Numbered from the stretch's first letter, positions 38,328 through 53,844 are shown. The stretch: DNA of 64,000 nucleotides from JAXLYE01 sp046351595 (GCA_046351595.1 JAXLYE010000001.1:434001-498000), one strand, 5' to 3'. Numbers and translations: made by a program. The notes: generated by a model from the sequence alone, not told the origin.

Positions 38328-40516
38328 CGGCCCCCCAGAACCCTGGCGCCGGCCAGCCGGCCGCGCTGAAGGCGCGCGGCGAGCCGCTCGATCGAGTCGA
38401 CGGGCGGCTCAAGGTCACCGGCCGGGCGCAGTACGCGGTCGAGGTGCCGTCGGGCCGGCTCGCCTACGCGGTGCTGGTGACGAGCACGGTGGCGCGCGGC
38501 CGCATCGTGCAGCTCGAGTCCGCGCCGGCCGAGCGCGCGCCCGGCGTGCTCGCGGTGCTGACCCACAAGAACGCGCCCAAGCTGCCGGCGCAGCCGACGG
38601 TGCAGAACCGGGTCTCGATCACCGATCGGGCGCTGCAGCTGTTGCAGGACGATCGCGTGCGCTACTGGAACCAGCCGGTCGGCGTCGTGGTCGCGGACAC
38701 GCTGGAGCGCGCGCAGCACGCGGCGCAGCTCTTGCGCGCCGGCATCCGCTACGAGCGCGAGGCGTGCCGCGTGGATCCCGCGTCCGCGCCGCGCTGGGAC
38801 GACGCGCCGCCGTCGGGCAAGCCCAAGGCCGGGCCCGAGCAGCGCACGCCGCCCGACTACAGCCGCGGCGACGTCGCCGCCGGTCTCGCCGCTGCCGCGG
38901 TGCGCGTCGCCGAGACGTATACGACGCCGTTCGAGCACCACAACCCGCTCGAGATGCACGCCACGACCGCGGCCTGGCAGGGCCCGGATCACCTGACGAT
39001 CTACGACTCGACACAGGGCATCTTCGAGTGCCGGCGCAAGGTGGCGGCGTCGCTCGGGCTGCCCAAGGAGAACGTGCGCGTCGTCTCACACTTCGTCGGC
39101 GGCGGCTTCGGATCCAAGGGCTCGGTGTGGTCGCACGTGGTGCTGGCGGCGCTCGCGGCGCAGCGCGCGGGCCGGCCGGTGCGGCTGATGGTGTCGCGGC
39201 CGCAGATGTTCGGGCCCGTCGGCGGACGGCCCGCGACCGAGCAGCGCGTGGCGCTGGGCGCGAGCAAGGACGGCGTGCTGACCGCGATCCGCCACGAGAG
39301 CCGCTCGCCCACCAGCCGCTTCGACGAGTTCGTCGAGCACACCACGCAGCCGACGCGCACGCTGTACGCCTGCGCCAACGTCGCGACGATCGAGCGTGTG
39401 ATCCGCCTGGACATCGGCACGCCGCAGTTCCAGCGCGCGCCCGGCGAGTCTACGGGCAGCTTCGCGCTGGAGAGCGCGATGGACGAGCTCTCGTACGCGC
39501 TCGGCATGGATCCGATCGAGCTGCGCTTGAAGAACCACGCGGACCGCGATCCCGAGAGCGGGAAGCCGTGGTCCTCCAAGTCGCTGCGCGCCTGTTACGA
39601 GCAGGCAGCGGCGCGCTTCGGCTGGTCGCAGCGCAAGCCGCAGCCGCGCTCGATGCGCGACGGCGCGACCCTCATCGGCTGGGGCATGGCCACCTCGACG
39701 TACCCGGCGCACGTCTGGCCGGCGGCCGCGGACGTGACCGTCCTGCCCGACGGCAGCGCGCGCGTGCGGGCCGGCTCGCAGGACATCGGCACCGGCACGT
39801 ATACGGTGATGACGCAGCTCGCGGCCGAGACGCTGGGCCTGCCGATCGACAAGGTGCGCTTCGAGCTCGGCGACACCGAGCTGCCGCAGGCCGGCACCTC
39901 GGGCGGCTCGACGACCGCGGCCAGCGTCGGCTCGGCCGTGCGGCGGGCCTGCCTGGAGGCGCGAAAGAAGCTGGACGCGCTGACCGGCTCGGGCTCGCTC
40001 GCCGAGCGCTTCGCGCAGCACAAGCTCGACAAGATCCAGGTCAGCTACAAGGCCATGCCGGGCAAGGAGCACGAGCACTACGCCAGCCGCTCGTTCGGCG
40101 CGCAGCTCATCGAGGTGCGCGTGGATCCGGAGCTCGGCCAGATCCGCGTGAGCCGCATGGTCGGGGCCTTCGCCTGCGGCCGCATCCTCAACGAGAAGAC
40201 CGCGCGCAGCCAGTACCTTGGCGGCATGGTCTGGGGCCTGGGCATGGGCCTGTTCGAGCACTCGCTGTATGACGACAAGCTCGGCCGCATCGTCAACAAC
40301 GACCTGTCCGAGTACGTGATCCCGGTGAGCCTGGACGTACCGAGCATCGACGTGATCTTCATCGATGAGCAGGACCCGTACATCAACGAGATCGGCGTGA
40401 AGGGAATCGGGGAGATCGGGATCACCGGGACCGCGGCGGCGATCGCAAACGCCGTCTACCACGCCACCGGCAAGCGCATCCGCAGCCTGCCGATCACCCT
40501 CGACAAGCTGCTATAG
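38324..40516 (+). CDS. PaoC-like molybdenum-binding catalytic subunit
   Basis: The 730-residue product starts at the ATGA overlap. Motifs of xanthine oxidase family large subunits are visible: VGGGFGSKG (cofactor binding), ESTGSFALESAMDELSYALG, GSQDIGTGTYT, LPQAGTSGGSTT, and NEIGVKGIGEIGITG containing the catalytic Glu. It oxidises aldehydes or N-heterocycles with the small and FAD subunits encoded just upstream. The operon lacks a PaoD/XdhC-type maturation gene, which must be elsewhere. With the Tat-like signal in the small subunit, a periplasmic complex is expected. No regulator is adjacent. Confidence 0.92.
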
Positions 40517-41235
40517 CCGCGGCGCCTCCTTACGGCTCCGGCGGACTCCTGGGCGCGGTCTGTCAGGAGAGCTCCTAATGCGGATTCCTAAAGTGAAAGG
40601 AATCTGGCTTGTGAGAAAAAAAGTGAACCTCAGCCAGAGAATCCTCCTGGCGCCGGAACGCGAGCGAGGCCATATATGAATCAAGCGACCGATGCTGATT
40701 CTGACCGAGAGGAGAGACGAGAAATCGTCAGCCGGTACAGACCAAGTATCGCAGGCACTGGACGCGAACAGAAGCTCAAGCGGAAGGCCGAGACAGACGT
40801 CGAAGGCAGAAGCGTAAGGCAGAAGTTCAAGGACAGGGCTTGGGAACGAAGCCTGAAACGGTCCGAAGGACAGGACAGTAAAGGTCGCGACTCTCTACTC
40901 CTCGCCGAGAGGTGGGGAGGCAGGGGTCCCGAGCATGACCCTGACCGGGCAAGTAGATCTGAAAGCAGGAAGACAGGGACTGTGAGTGTCCGATTGTACG
41001 AGACGTACTTGGTACGAGGCGTACAGGGGAGTGTCGCAGGACAGGTCTGAGAGCAGACAGAGATACGAATTGCAACGGTCGAGGTCATGCTCGGGACCCC
41101 TGCATGTGCTCGAGCGGTCCCGCGCGGCCTGGGCCCTGCCTCTTTGGAACCTCGTCGCAGCTCGTGGGGCGCCGTACTTAGGCGATGAGGCAGGCCGAGG
41201 GCTGTTATGATAGCGGCCTCGAAGGAGGCCTCCTC
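40517..41235. other. Long unusual intergenic region between paoC-like and P450 genes
   Basis: This 719-base stretch is clearly less G+C-rich than its surroundings. It holds several small hairpins (AGGAG-AG-CTCCT at 40565-40576; GATTCCT/AGGAATC at 40583-40604) and a large inverted-repeat structure (separate entry). A 124-codon frame at 40676-41050 exists, but it is Arg/Ser/Glu-rich, has no recognisable domain and overlaps the repeat, so I do not call it. GAAGGAGG at 41221-41228 serves the P450. Confidence 0.55.
40920..41103. ncRNA. Candidate structured RNA or small inverted-repeat element
   Basis: A perfect 21-base inverted repeat pairs 40920-40940 (GCAGGGGTCCCGAGCATGAC plus C) with 41083-41103, and extends inward past a two-base mismatch by five more pairs. 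Inside, two successive hairpins GTACG-AGA-CGTAC (40996-41008) and GTACG-AGG-CGTAC (41012-41024) sit near the centre. The overall shape is a long stem closing a multi-hairpin loop of 142 bases. It could be a structured RNA or a short transposon-like (MITE) element. The strand is unknown, and no known RNA family was recognised. Confidence 0.5.
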
Positions 41236-42504
<1,269 letters not shown>

Positions 42505-42565
42505 CGATCCGCGCCCCGCGACCCGCGCCGCGGCCCGCAAGGCGGATCGATTCACGCGCCCGCGC

Positions 42566-42597
42566 CGCTCGAGCAGGACGTTCTGCGGCTTGAGGTC
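42566..42597. repeat. 32-base direct repeat, right copy
   Basis: Identical to 15038-15069 over 32 bases and in the same orientation. On its right the kinase N-part continues in frame (minus strand IIHR then DLKPQN). On its left the sequence becomes non-kinase at once (minus strand RGRVNRSALRAAAR, antisense to the P450 3' end). Confidence 0.9.
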
Positions 42598-43408
42598 GCG
42601 GTGGATGATGCCGAGCAGGTGGGCGGCGTGCACGGCGCGGGCGGTGCTGCGCACGACCTCGACCTTCTCGAGCAGGGACAGGTGCGGGGCGGCCTCGCCG
42701 AGCGGCATGCCGTCGACGAACTGCATGGCGATGTAGGCCTTGCCGTTGACCTCACCGACCTCGTAGACCTTGCAGATGCCGGGGTGGTTCAGGCGAGCCT
42801 GGGCGCGCGCCTCCTGCAAGAAGCGCATGACCAGGTTGGGATCGCCGCCGCGGATGAACTTGAGGGCGACGATGCGACCGAGCTGCCGGTCGCGCGCCTT
42901 GTAGACCGCGCCCATGCCGCCCTGGCCGAGCAGCTTGATGAACTCGTAGCGCGCCCAGTTCTCGACGGGAAACGCGGCGGCACCGAGTGAGACGCGGGCC
43001 ACCAGCCCGGGGTGCATGGCGTCCGACGGGAGCGAGGACAGGCCCTGCGCCCCGAGCACGGTCTCGCTGAGCGACTCCGCAAACGGCCCGTCCATCGCCG
43101 AGTTCCCGTCGAGGGTCTCGCCCAGCGAGGGCGCCAGCGGCGTGCGCGGCGTTCGTGGCGTTCGCGGCGTTCGATCCAGGGTGTCGCTGAGCGAGGCGTC
43201 GAACGGTCCGCGCGCCCCGGGCCCGCTGTCGAGGGTGCGCTCGGGCGAGCGGGCGCTGGGGCCGGGCGGCATGCTCGCCAGCGTCTCGCACAGCGCCGGG
43301 TTCGAGGCGCCGGGCCGGCGGCCGGTGCGCGCGACCGCGGCGCTGTCGGGCAGGGTCGTCGAGCTGCCGTCCAGGGTGTCGCCCAGCACCGGATCCGATC
43401 GGCTGCCC

Positions 43409-43500
43409 CCGGGCGCCTGACCGCCTGACGCCTGACCGCCTGACGCCTGACCGCCTGACGCCTGACCGGCAGACGACCGACCGGCAGACGACCGACCGCC
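43409..43500. repeat. Tandem repeats in the kinase N-terminal linker
   Basis: About four copies of a 15-base unit of the type GACGCCTGACCGCCT are followed by two copies of a CGGCAGACGACCGAC unit, coding on the minus strand for GGQAS-type and AGRSS-type repeats. Units stay in multiples of three, so slippage would change linker length without a frameshift. A second run of 9-base GGCGTTCG(T/C) units near 43141-43170 encodes PRTPRTPRT. Confidence 0.8.
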
Positions 43501-43607
43501 GGGCGACGGATCGCTGGGCGACCGATCGGACGATCGGGAAGAGGCCATCGCCCTATGATATAGGCAACGTTCCCATCCTCGCGCTGCGTCGTACACTCGA
43601 GGGGGAC

Positions 43608-44324
43608 TTGTCACACCCCATGGAGCCGCTGCCGATCCTGCTTCTGGGCTGCATCGCCGGGCTGTCGCTGTCGATGCGCGGCCTGTGGCGGCGCCGCCGC
43701 GCGCGTGACCGCGACGAGCCGCGGCTGCCGGAGCCGAGCGAGCTCACGGAGCTCGGGCGCGGCGACGTCATCCAATACGACGCGCACTACGACGGGCAAG
43801 CCGAGGCGCGGCCCGAGGCGCGGCGCGGCGGTCCGGGCGGTCACGAGCAGCTCGTCAGCGTCGCGCTGCGGCTGAGCGGCGCCGGCCCCTTCCGCACGCT
43901 GTGCCTGCTCGAGGGCGGACCGGCGCCGGGGCTGCTGCTCGTCGCCGAGCGCGGCACCGAGGGCGATCCGGCGTGGCTCCTTTCGGCGCTGCCCGAGCGC
44001 CGAAAGGAGCTCGCGCTGCCCGGCGGGGCCGCGACCGAGTCGCTGGAGCACGCGGGCCTGCGCTACCGCCTGATCGGCAACTACCAGGTGCTGGCGCGCG
44101 CCGTGACCGAGCGCCAGCCGCGCGAGCGACCGGGCCCGCCCGCGACGAGCAGCGAGCCGCTGGTGCTGCTCATGTACCGCGGCCCCGGCGCGCTGCGGCT
44201 CCTGGTGACGCGCTGGCAGGGCGAGCCGGGCGCGCTGCTCTACGCAGGCGAGGCGGTGGAGCCGCGGCAGCTCACGGTGCTGCGCACGAGCCCCGGCCGC
44301 CCGGACCCGATCAGCGGTCGCTGA
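43608..44324 (+). CDS. Membrane-anchored protein of unknown function
   Basis: The 238-residue product has one N-terminal hydrophobic helix (LPILLLGCIAGLSLSM), an Arg-rich stop-transfer (LWRRRRARDRD), and a soluble domain with strands such as LGRGDVIQYDAHYDGQ and LCLLEGGPAPGLLLVAERG. I do not recognise the family; a faint resemblance to DUF4178-type beta domains is not strong enough to call. GAGGGGG lies five bases before TTG 43608, but ATG 43620 is also possible. It diverges from the kinase N-part and overlaps the ExbD gene end by 14 bases in convergent orientation. Confidence 0.65.
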   Translation: MSHPMEPLPILLLGCIAGLSLSMRGLWRRRRARDRDEPRLPEPSELTELGRGDVIQYDAHYDGQAEARPEARRGGPGGHEQLVSVALRLSGAGPFRTLCLLEGGPAPGLLLVAERGTEGDPAWLLSALPERRKELALPGGAATESLEHAGLRYRLIGNYQVLARAVTERQPRERPGPPATSSEPLVLLMYRGPGALRLLVTRWQGEPGALLYAGEAVEPRQLTVLRTSPGRPDPISGR

Positions 44325-44763
44325 CGCGGATCGCGGGGAAGCGGGCGCCGCGCAGCGTGTCGAGCGTGCGGATCACGCGCTCGTACGGCACGCGATCGTC
44401 GGCCTGCACGGTGATGTCATCGGTGCGCGGGTGCTGCTCCTTGACCTGCTTCAAGAGCGCCGCGAGCTCGACGAAGCCGGCGCCGCCCGCCGGCGCGCTC
44501 ACCGGCAGCTGCTCGCCCGTCGACTTGCGCAGCAGGAAGCCATCGCCGCGGACCTCGAGGGTGAGCTGCACCTCGGGCGGATCGCCGGCCTCGCCGCCGC
44601 CGCCGCCGCGGCTGACCGGCAGGGACGCGAGCTGCGTCCACACCGCGGTGATCAGCAGGAACGAGATGCAGCACGACAAGAGGTCGATGAACGGCACCAG
44701 GTTGATCGCGGCGTCCAGGGCCTTGCGGCCTCCCTTCGTCGGTACGGACATTCCCCCAGCCAT
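44311..44763 (-). CDS. ExbD/TolR family protein
   Basis: The ATG at 44763 has AAAGGAG about eight bases ahead and yields 150 residues. It has a short cytoplasmic N-terminus, one transmembrane helix with the proton-path Asp (LVPFIDLLSCCISFLLITAV), a periplasmic loop, and a C-terminal domain with VQADDRVPYERVIRTLDTLR typical of ExbD/TolR. These proteins pair with ExbB/TolQ to couple proton flow to outer-membrane or gliding machinery. No ExbB/TolQ gene is in the window, so the partner is encoded elsewhere or in a preceding operon that has been lost. Confidence 0.88.
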   Translation of the reverse strand: MAGGMSVPTKGGRKALDAAINLVPFIDLLSCCISFLLITAVWTQLASLPVSRGGGGGEAGDPPEVQLTLEVRGDGFLLRKSTGEQLPVSAPAGGAGFVELAALLKQVKEQHPRTDDITVQADDRVPYERVIRTLDTLRGARFPAIRVSDR

Positions 44764-45267
44764 GGCGTGACTCCTTTCGCTGTGACAGCACCAAGAGCAG
44801 CGGACAGATCTCTCCCAGAGCCCGAAGACCTTCCGAAAGGACTCCGGGCAGACTCCGTCCAGAGTCCTTGCATACTCCGGACATACTCCGGACATACTCT
44901 GCCCAGACTCCCGACAGGCTCCGGACAGGAGGCTCCCCAAGGATTCCTAGAGCTCGCGCCAGACCCCTCGCGGACTGCGAGCACGCGGCCGCGCCCGATC
45001 TCACGCTCTAGCGCCCTGGCGCCCTCGCGCCGAGCGCCCTCCATCCCGACGAGCGCCGGACCGTGTCTGCCGACTGCAAGAGCAACCGCAGTGCCACGAG
45101 CCGCGAGCGCACCACGCTCTCGACGGAGAGAGCGTGTCGAGGCGGCAGGCAGAAGCGGCGCGGACAGCGCCCGCGTGTCGCCCTGTGCAACAGCACCGTG
45201 GCGGAATGCCACGATCGCCGGAGTCAGGACCCTGTGAACAGAAGGGAGGAAGGGAAGCGGGTGCGGA
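44764..45267. other. Intergenic region with short GACTCC/ACTCCGGACA repeats
   Basis: This 504-base gap upstream of the ExbD gene has no credible gene. Between 44828 and 44945 it contains many ACTCC-type words, including two perfect 11-base units CATACTCCGGA (44871-44892) and a third diverged copy. Similar GGACTCC words occur near 15108-15176 and 15490-15535. The remainder shows nothing recognisable apart from AAAGGAG for the ExbD start. Confidence 0.5.
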
Positions 45268-46350
<1,083 letters not shown>

Positions 46351-46380
46351 GAGGGGGCAGGCGGGGTGCGGGGGCGGCGG

Positions 46381-46866
46381 TTACTTGGCGGCCTTGGGCG
46401 GACGATCGGCCTTCTTGGCCTCGGGCTTGCCTTCGGGCTTGCCCTTCGGCTCGCCCTTGGGCTTCTGCTCGCCCTTGGACTCGGCCTTCACCTCGGGCTT
46501 GGCCTCGGGGGCCTTGCCCTGGGGCTTGTCGGCCTTGTCGCCCTTATCGGCCTTCTCGGGGCGCGCCTGCTTCTCGGCGGGCTTCTCGGCGCGCTCGGGC
46601 GCGGCCGGGCGCGGCTCCTTGTCGTTCTTGGGCGTCTTGTTGCCCTCGGTCGAGACCGCGCCGGGCTTGAGCTGGTAGCGCTTCTGGAAGCGCTCGATGC
46701 GGCCGGCGCTGTCGAGCAGCTTCTGGCGGCCGGTATAGAACGGGTGGCACTTGCCGCAGATTTCGACGGAGAAGGAGCCGCGCGTCGACGCGGTCTCGTA
46801 CGTGGCGCCGCAAGCGCAGGTGATGGTCGCGAGTTCGTACTTGGGGTGGATGCCAGCTCTGGCCAT
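46381..46866 (-). CDS. rpmE: Ribosomal protein bL31 with long charged C-terminal extension
   Basis: Residues 1-70 are a zinc-containing (C+) bL31: MARAGIHPKYELATITCACG, ICGKCHPFYTGRQKLLDSAG. bL31 is usually 65-80 residues; here about 90 more follow, made almost only of Lys, Glu, Pro and Ala (KADKGDKADKPQGKAPEAKP and similar). The tail is in frame with no sign of frameshift, its DNA is repetitive, and its composition suggests a disordered, nucleic-acid- or protein-contacting segment. It is first of the rpmE-prfA pair. The roughly 200 bases upstream are less G+C-rich and likely contain its promoter. Confidence 0.95.
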   Translation of the reverse strand: MARAGIHPKYELATITCACGATYETASTRGSFSVEICGKCHPFYTGRQKLLDSAGRIERFQKRYQLKPGAVSTEGNKTPKNDKEPRPAAPERAEKPAEKQARPEKADKGDKADKPQGKAPEAKPEVKAESKGEQKPKGEPKGKPEGKPEAKKADRPPKAAK

Positions 46867-47065
46867 TTGAGATCTTCCCGTTGCTCGTTGAGCCGTTACG
46901 TCGTTGGGCTGGTTGGGTGGTTGCGGTGCTGGGAGTCTGCGGTCGCGGCCGCAAACCGGCCTCAGCCCAGAACAATAGGATTGCTTTACTTATCTTCTCT
47001 TCGCCCTGCGGACAAGCCCTGTTTTTGGGGAAGCCCCAGCTAGATCGGCCCAGCGCCTCGGTTTT

Positions 47066-51232
<4,167 letters not shown>

Positions 51233-51382
51233 TTTCCGTTTCCTTGGCCGTTTGGCTTGGGCGGTCGGCTTGGCCAATCGGTCTGGCTGTGTCGTGCGGC
51301 AGCATGCCTGAGCCGCGTGCCGGTTGCCCGCCCGGTTGTCTGCCCGGTTCGTCCAGCCGCTGCCTGGCAGACGGCCGCGGGC

Positions 51383-52105
51383 TCAGGCCGGCGCCGGCCG
51401 GTCGCCCAGGTGGAGGACCGAGTTTGCAACCATTTTTCCGTCGGGTGACACCAGGAACGAGAGGAACTCGCCGATCTCCTCGGCGGTCAGCCACTGCGGC
51501 TTGGCGTAGGCGCTGCGCGACCGGGTCGCGACCATGCCGAACATCACCTGATTGATACGCACGCGCGTCTCTTTCAGCTCCTCGAACAGCACGCGCGCCA
51601 GCATCAGCTGCGCCGCCGAGTTCACGCACACCGGGCCGTACTTCCCGATCGGCAGCACCGCGGACAGCCCGCCGAGCAGCGTATAGCTGGTGCCGCTGCG
51701 CTCGATCAGCGTCGGCAGGAAGGCGCGCGCGCAGGCGTAGTGGGCGTTGAGGTTGTTGTCCTGGAACTCGCGCCACACCTCGGGCGGCGCGCCGAGCAGC
51801 GTCTGCCGCCCCTCGTACGTGCCGCCGAGCGACGCGATCACCGCATCGAGCGGCCCCACCTGCCGCGTGATCTCGTCGCGCAGCGCCTCGGCCCCGGCCG
51901 GCGTGCCGAGGTCGCCGACCAGCGTCAGCAGGCCGCCCGCGCCGTCGTCCCCGACCCGGCCGCGCAGCTGCGCCAGCCGCTCGGCCGAGCGCGAGGGCAC
52001 GACCACCTTTGCCCCGGCGCGCAGGAATACGCGCACGATCCCTTCGCCTACGGTGCCGGTGCCTCCGGCGACCAGGCACACCATGCCGCTCAGCTTCCCC
52101 GCCAT
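51383..52105 (-). CDS. Short-chain dehydrogenase/reductase fold protein with altered catalytic residues
   Basis: ATG 52105 has GAGGGAGC ahead; the product has 240 residues. The Rossmann dinucleotide motif is present (CLVAGGTGTVGEGIVRVFLR), with GDLGTPAGAE and VIASLGGTYEG following the SDR pattern (NNAG replaced by SLGG). The catalytic Tyr-x3-Lys position reads VNSAAQLML, so both residues appear replaced (Asn and Gln), while the Ser-region LLGGLSA remains. It could bind NAD(P) as a regulator or act on an unusual substrate. It lies beside the kinase-ATPase gene on the same strand, but the 150-base gap does not prove an operon. Confidence 0.82.
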   Translation of the reverse strand: MAGKLSGMVCLVAGGTGTVGEGIVRVFLRAGAKVVVPSRSAERLAQLRGRVGDDGAGGLLTLVGDLGTPAGAEALRDEITRQVGPLDAVIASLGGTYEGRQTLLGAPPEVWREFQDNNLNAHYACARAFLPTLIERSGTSYTLLGGLSAVLPIGKYGPVCVNSAAQLMLARVLFEELKETRVRINQVMFGMVATRSRSAYAKPQWLTAEEIGEFLSFLVSPDGKMVANSVLHLGDRPAPA

Positions 52106-52446
52106 CTTGCTCCCTCTCATCCTCTCTGGTCGGTCTGGGCCGGTCTGGCCCGTTCTGGGCCTCGCTGGCCTCGTCTCGCCGGTGCCTGACCGCTCGGATC
52201 CGAACCGCTCTACGCTCTCCGCGATCTCTACGCTCTCCGCGATCTCTACGCTCTGGTCGCTCTAGCCGATCTCTGAATACGCCGTCCGGTTCCTGTAGAT
52301 CCTCCGGGTCCTGGGAATCCGCGCGCTCCGTCCGCTCCGCGGGCAGCTGCCGCTCCCTCGGTCCGTGCCACACCGGCTGGTCCTGATTGTCTTCGCTCTG
52401 CATGCCCGGTGAAAATAGCGGCGAGGGTCAAGAGGGGAAGATTCGG
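52106..52446. other. Divergent intergenic region with tandem repeat
   Basis: About 340 bases separate the SDR gene (minus) from the cyclic-nucleotide-binding gene (plus). It contains GGTCTGG-type words near 52130-52160 and a perfect 18-base tandem repeat (separate entry). At its right end GAGGGGAAG is spaced correctly for the ATG at 52447. No promoter boxes could be assigned with confidence. Confidence 0.5.
52208..52261. repeat. 18-base tandem repeat
   Basis: Two perfect copies of CTCTACGCTCTCCGCGAT (52208-52225, 52226-52243) and a third diverged at its end (52244-52261). The repeat lies about 185 bases upstream of the cyclic-nucleotide-binding protein start. Similar TCCG/CTCC words follow up to 52345. 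Confidence 0.85.
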
Positions 52447-52917
52447 ATGGACTTCACACTGCTCCGTCAGATCAAGCTGTTCCGCGGCCTCGACTCGGTG
52501 CAGATCTCGCATCTGGCGACGATCATGGAAGAGCGCCAGGTCGCCAAGAACACCGTGCTGTTCCGCGAGAACGATCCTGCGGAGCACTTCTACATCATCG
52601 CGACCGGCCGCGTCCGCATCTCGAAGATTGTCCCGGGCGCCGGCGAGGAGGCGCTCGCGATCCTCGACGCTGGCACGTACTTCGGCGAGATGGAGATGCT
52701 CGATCAGGTGGGCCCGGCGGTGCCGCGCGCCGCCCAGGCCATCGCGCACGAGAAGTGCACGCTGCTCATCATCCGCTACAGCGACTTCCGCCAGCTGCTG
52801 CAGTCCGATCTCGAGCTGGCCAACGCGTTCCTGTGGAACATGGTCCGCACCCTGTCCGAGCGCCTGCGCGCGACAAACGACAAGGTAACGGCGATGTTCG
52901 CGCTCGCGCAGTTTTGA
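52447..52917 (+). CDS. Cyclic nucleotide-binding domain protein
   Basis: The 156-residue protein (ATG 52447) is a single cNMP-binding beta barrel: MDFTLLRQIKLFRGL, AEHFYIIATGRVRI, and the phosphate-binding cassette FGEMEML...PRAAQAIA with the conserved Glu and Arg. A C-terminal helix (LELANAFLWNMVRTLSERLR) follows, and there is no DNA-binding domain, so it is a stand-alone sensor like those in Myxococcus signalling pathways. The output partner is unknown. It is followed 33 bases later by the sirtuin gene on the same strand; a shared transcript is possible. Confidence 0.9.
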   Translation: MDFTLLRQIKLFRGLDSVQISHLATIMEERQVAKNTVLFRENDPAEHFYIIATGRVRISKIVPGAGEEALAILDAGTYFGEMEMLDQVGPAVPRAAQAIAHEKCTLLIIRYSDFRQLLQSDLELANAFLWNMVRTLSERLRATNDKVTAMFALAQF

Positions 52918-52950
52918 AAAACCCGGCGCACGCCGCGGCATACTTGTGCC

Positions 52951-53844
52951 ATGCAGGATCCGGGCGCGCTGAACCAGGCAGCGGACGAGGCGGCACAGGC
53001 GATCGCGCAGGCGGACGCGATCCTCGTCGGGGCCGGGGCGGGGATGGGCGTGGACTCGGGGCTGCCCGACTTCCGCGGCGACGCCGGCTTCTGGAAGGCG
53101 TACCCACGCTACGCCGAGCTCGGGCTGCGCTTCGCCGAGCTCGCGAACCCGCGCTGGTTCACAAAGGATCCGGAGCTGGCCTGGGGCTTCTACGGCCACC
53201 GCCTGCACCTGTACCGCGAGACGCGGCCGCACCGCGGCTTCGACCTCTTGCGCGCCTTCGCGTCCGAGCTCGACGACGGGCTGTTCGCGCTGACCTCGAA
53301 CGTCGACGGCCAGTTCCAGCGCGCCGGCTTCCCGGCCGGGCGGGTCGTCGAGATCCACGGCTCGATCCACTTCATGCAGTGCCTCGGCGGCTGCGCGCTC
53401 GGCGCCCACCCCGCGGACCCGTACCGCGTCGAGCTCGACGACCGGTCGCTGCGTGCGCGGCCGCCCCTGCCGAGCTGCCCGCGCTGCGGGGGCCTTATGC
53501 GCCCCAACATCCTCATGTTCAACGACAGCGGCTGGGACTCGGCGCGCTCCGACGCGCAGGAGGCCGAGCTCTCGCGCTGGCTGCACGAGCACGCGCGCCG
53601 CGGCAGCCGCTTCGCCGTCATCGAGCTCGGCGCCGGCCGCGCCATCCCGAGCGTGCGCCGCTTCTGCGCCGGCACCGCGCGCGAGCTGCGGGCGCCGCTG
53701 GTCCGCATCAACCCGCGTGAGTCCGACGCCGATCCGTACGAGAGCGGCTACCAGCACATCGCGCTGCCGACGACAGCGCTCGACGGCCTGCAGCGCATCG
53801 CCGCGGTGCTCGCGACCTCGGGCGCGGCCAACCTCGAGACCTAA
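52951..53844 (+). CDS. SIR2 family NAD-dependent protein deacylase
   Basis: The 297-residue product contains sirtuin motifs: GAGAGMGVDSGLPDFRG (NAD binding, residues about 27-43), LTSNVDGQFQRAG (TxNxD variant), EIHGSI with catalytic His about 136, and two Cys pairs MQCLGGC...CPRCG for zinc, then RPNILMFND and VIELGAG. All core residues are present, so NAD-dependent deacylation is expected. The GAGAGMGVDSG loop differs from the classical GAGIS form and matches a bacterial subfamily. It is close behind the cNMP-binding gene; a PI-PLC-like lipoprotein gene starts 51 bases after its stop. Confidence 0.93.
   Translation: MQDPGALNQAADEAAQAIAQADAILVGAGAGMGVDSGLPDFRGDAGFWKAYPRYAELGLRFAELANPRWFTKDPELAWGFYGHRLHLYRETRPHRGFDLLRAFASELDDGLFALTSNVDGQFQRAGFPAGRVVEIHGSIHFMQCLGGCALGAHPADPYRVELDDRSLRARPPLPSCPRCGGLMRPNILMFNDSGWDSARSDAQEAELSRWLHEHARRGSRFAVIELGAGRAIPSVRRFCAGTARELRAPLVRINPRESDADPYESGYQHIALPTTALDGLQRIAAVLATSGAANLET

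Larger units (their letters stand above)
42566..43548 (-). pseudogene. N-terminal part of a split Ser/Thr kinase
   Basis: From ATG 43548 (AGGG just upstream) the frame gives a low-complexity region (GQASGGQASGGQASGG), a region with five or six (D/E)TLD-type motifs, then a kinase N-lobe: LLGQGGMGAVYKARD, RIVALKFIRG (catalytic Lys), ICKVYEVGEVNGKAYIAMQF, and GIIHRDLKPQNVLLE. Homology ends exactly at the 32-base repeat. The frame then runs 36 codons into sequence antisense to the P450 gene and stops at 42457. The DFG, APE and C-lobe are missing here and are found at 12328-15037. Without them it cannot phosphorylate, though a truncated ATP-binding protein might be made. Confidence 0.87.

Noticed and set aside
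40676..41050. 124-codon frame in the paoC-P450 gap
   Set aside because: No ribosome site, no domain, biased composition, and its 3' half overlaps a strong inverted-repeat structure; treated as non-coding.
43409..43500. Possible CRISPR-like array
   Set aside because: Units are 15-base tandem repeats without unique spacers and encode a low-complexity linker in frame with the kinase N-part.
47040..47065. Terminator hairpin (GGGG-CTT-CCCC) downstream of the kinase-ATPase gene
   Set aside because: The stem is short and followed by A rather than T residues in the direction of that gene's transcription.
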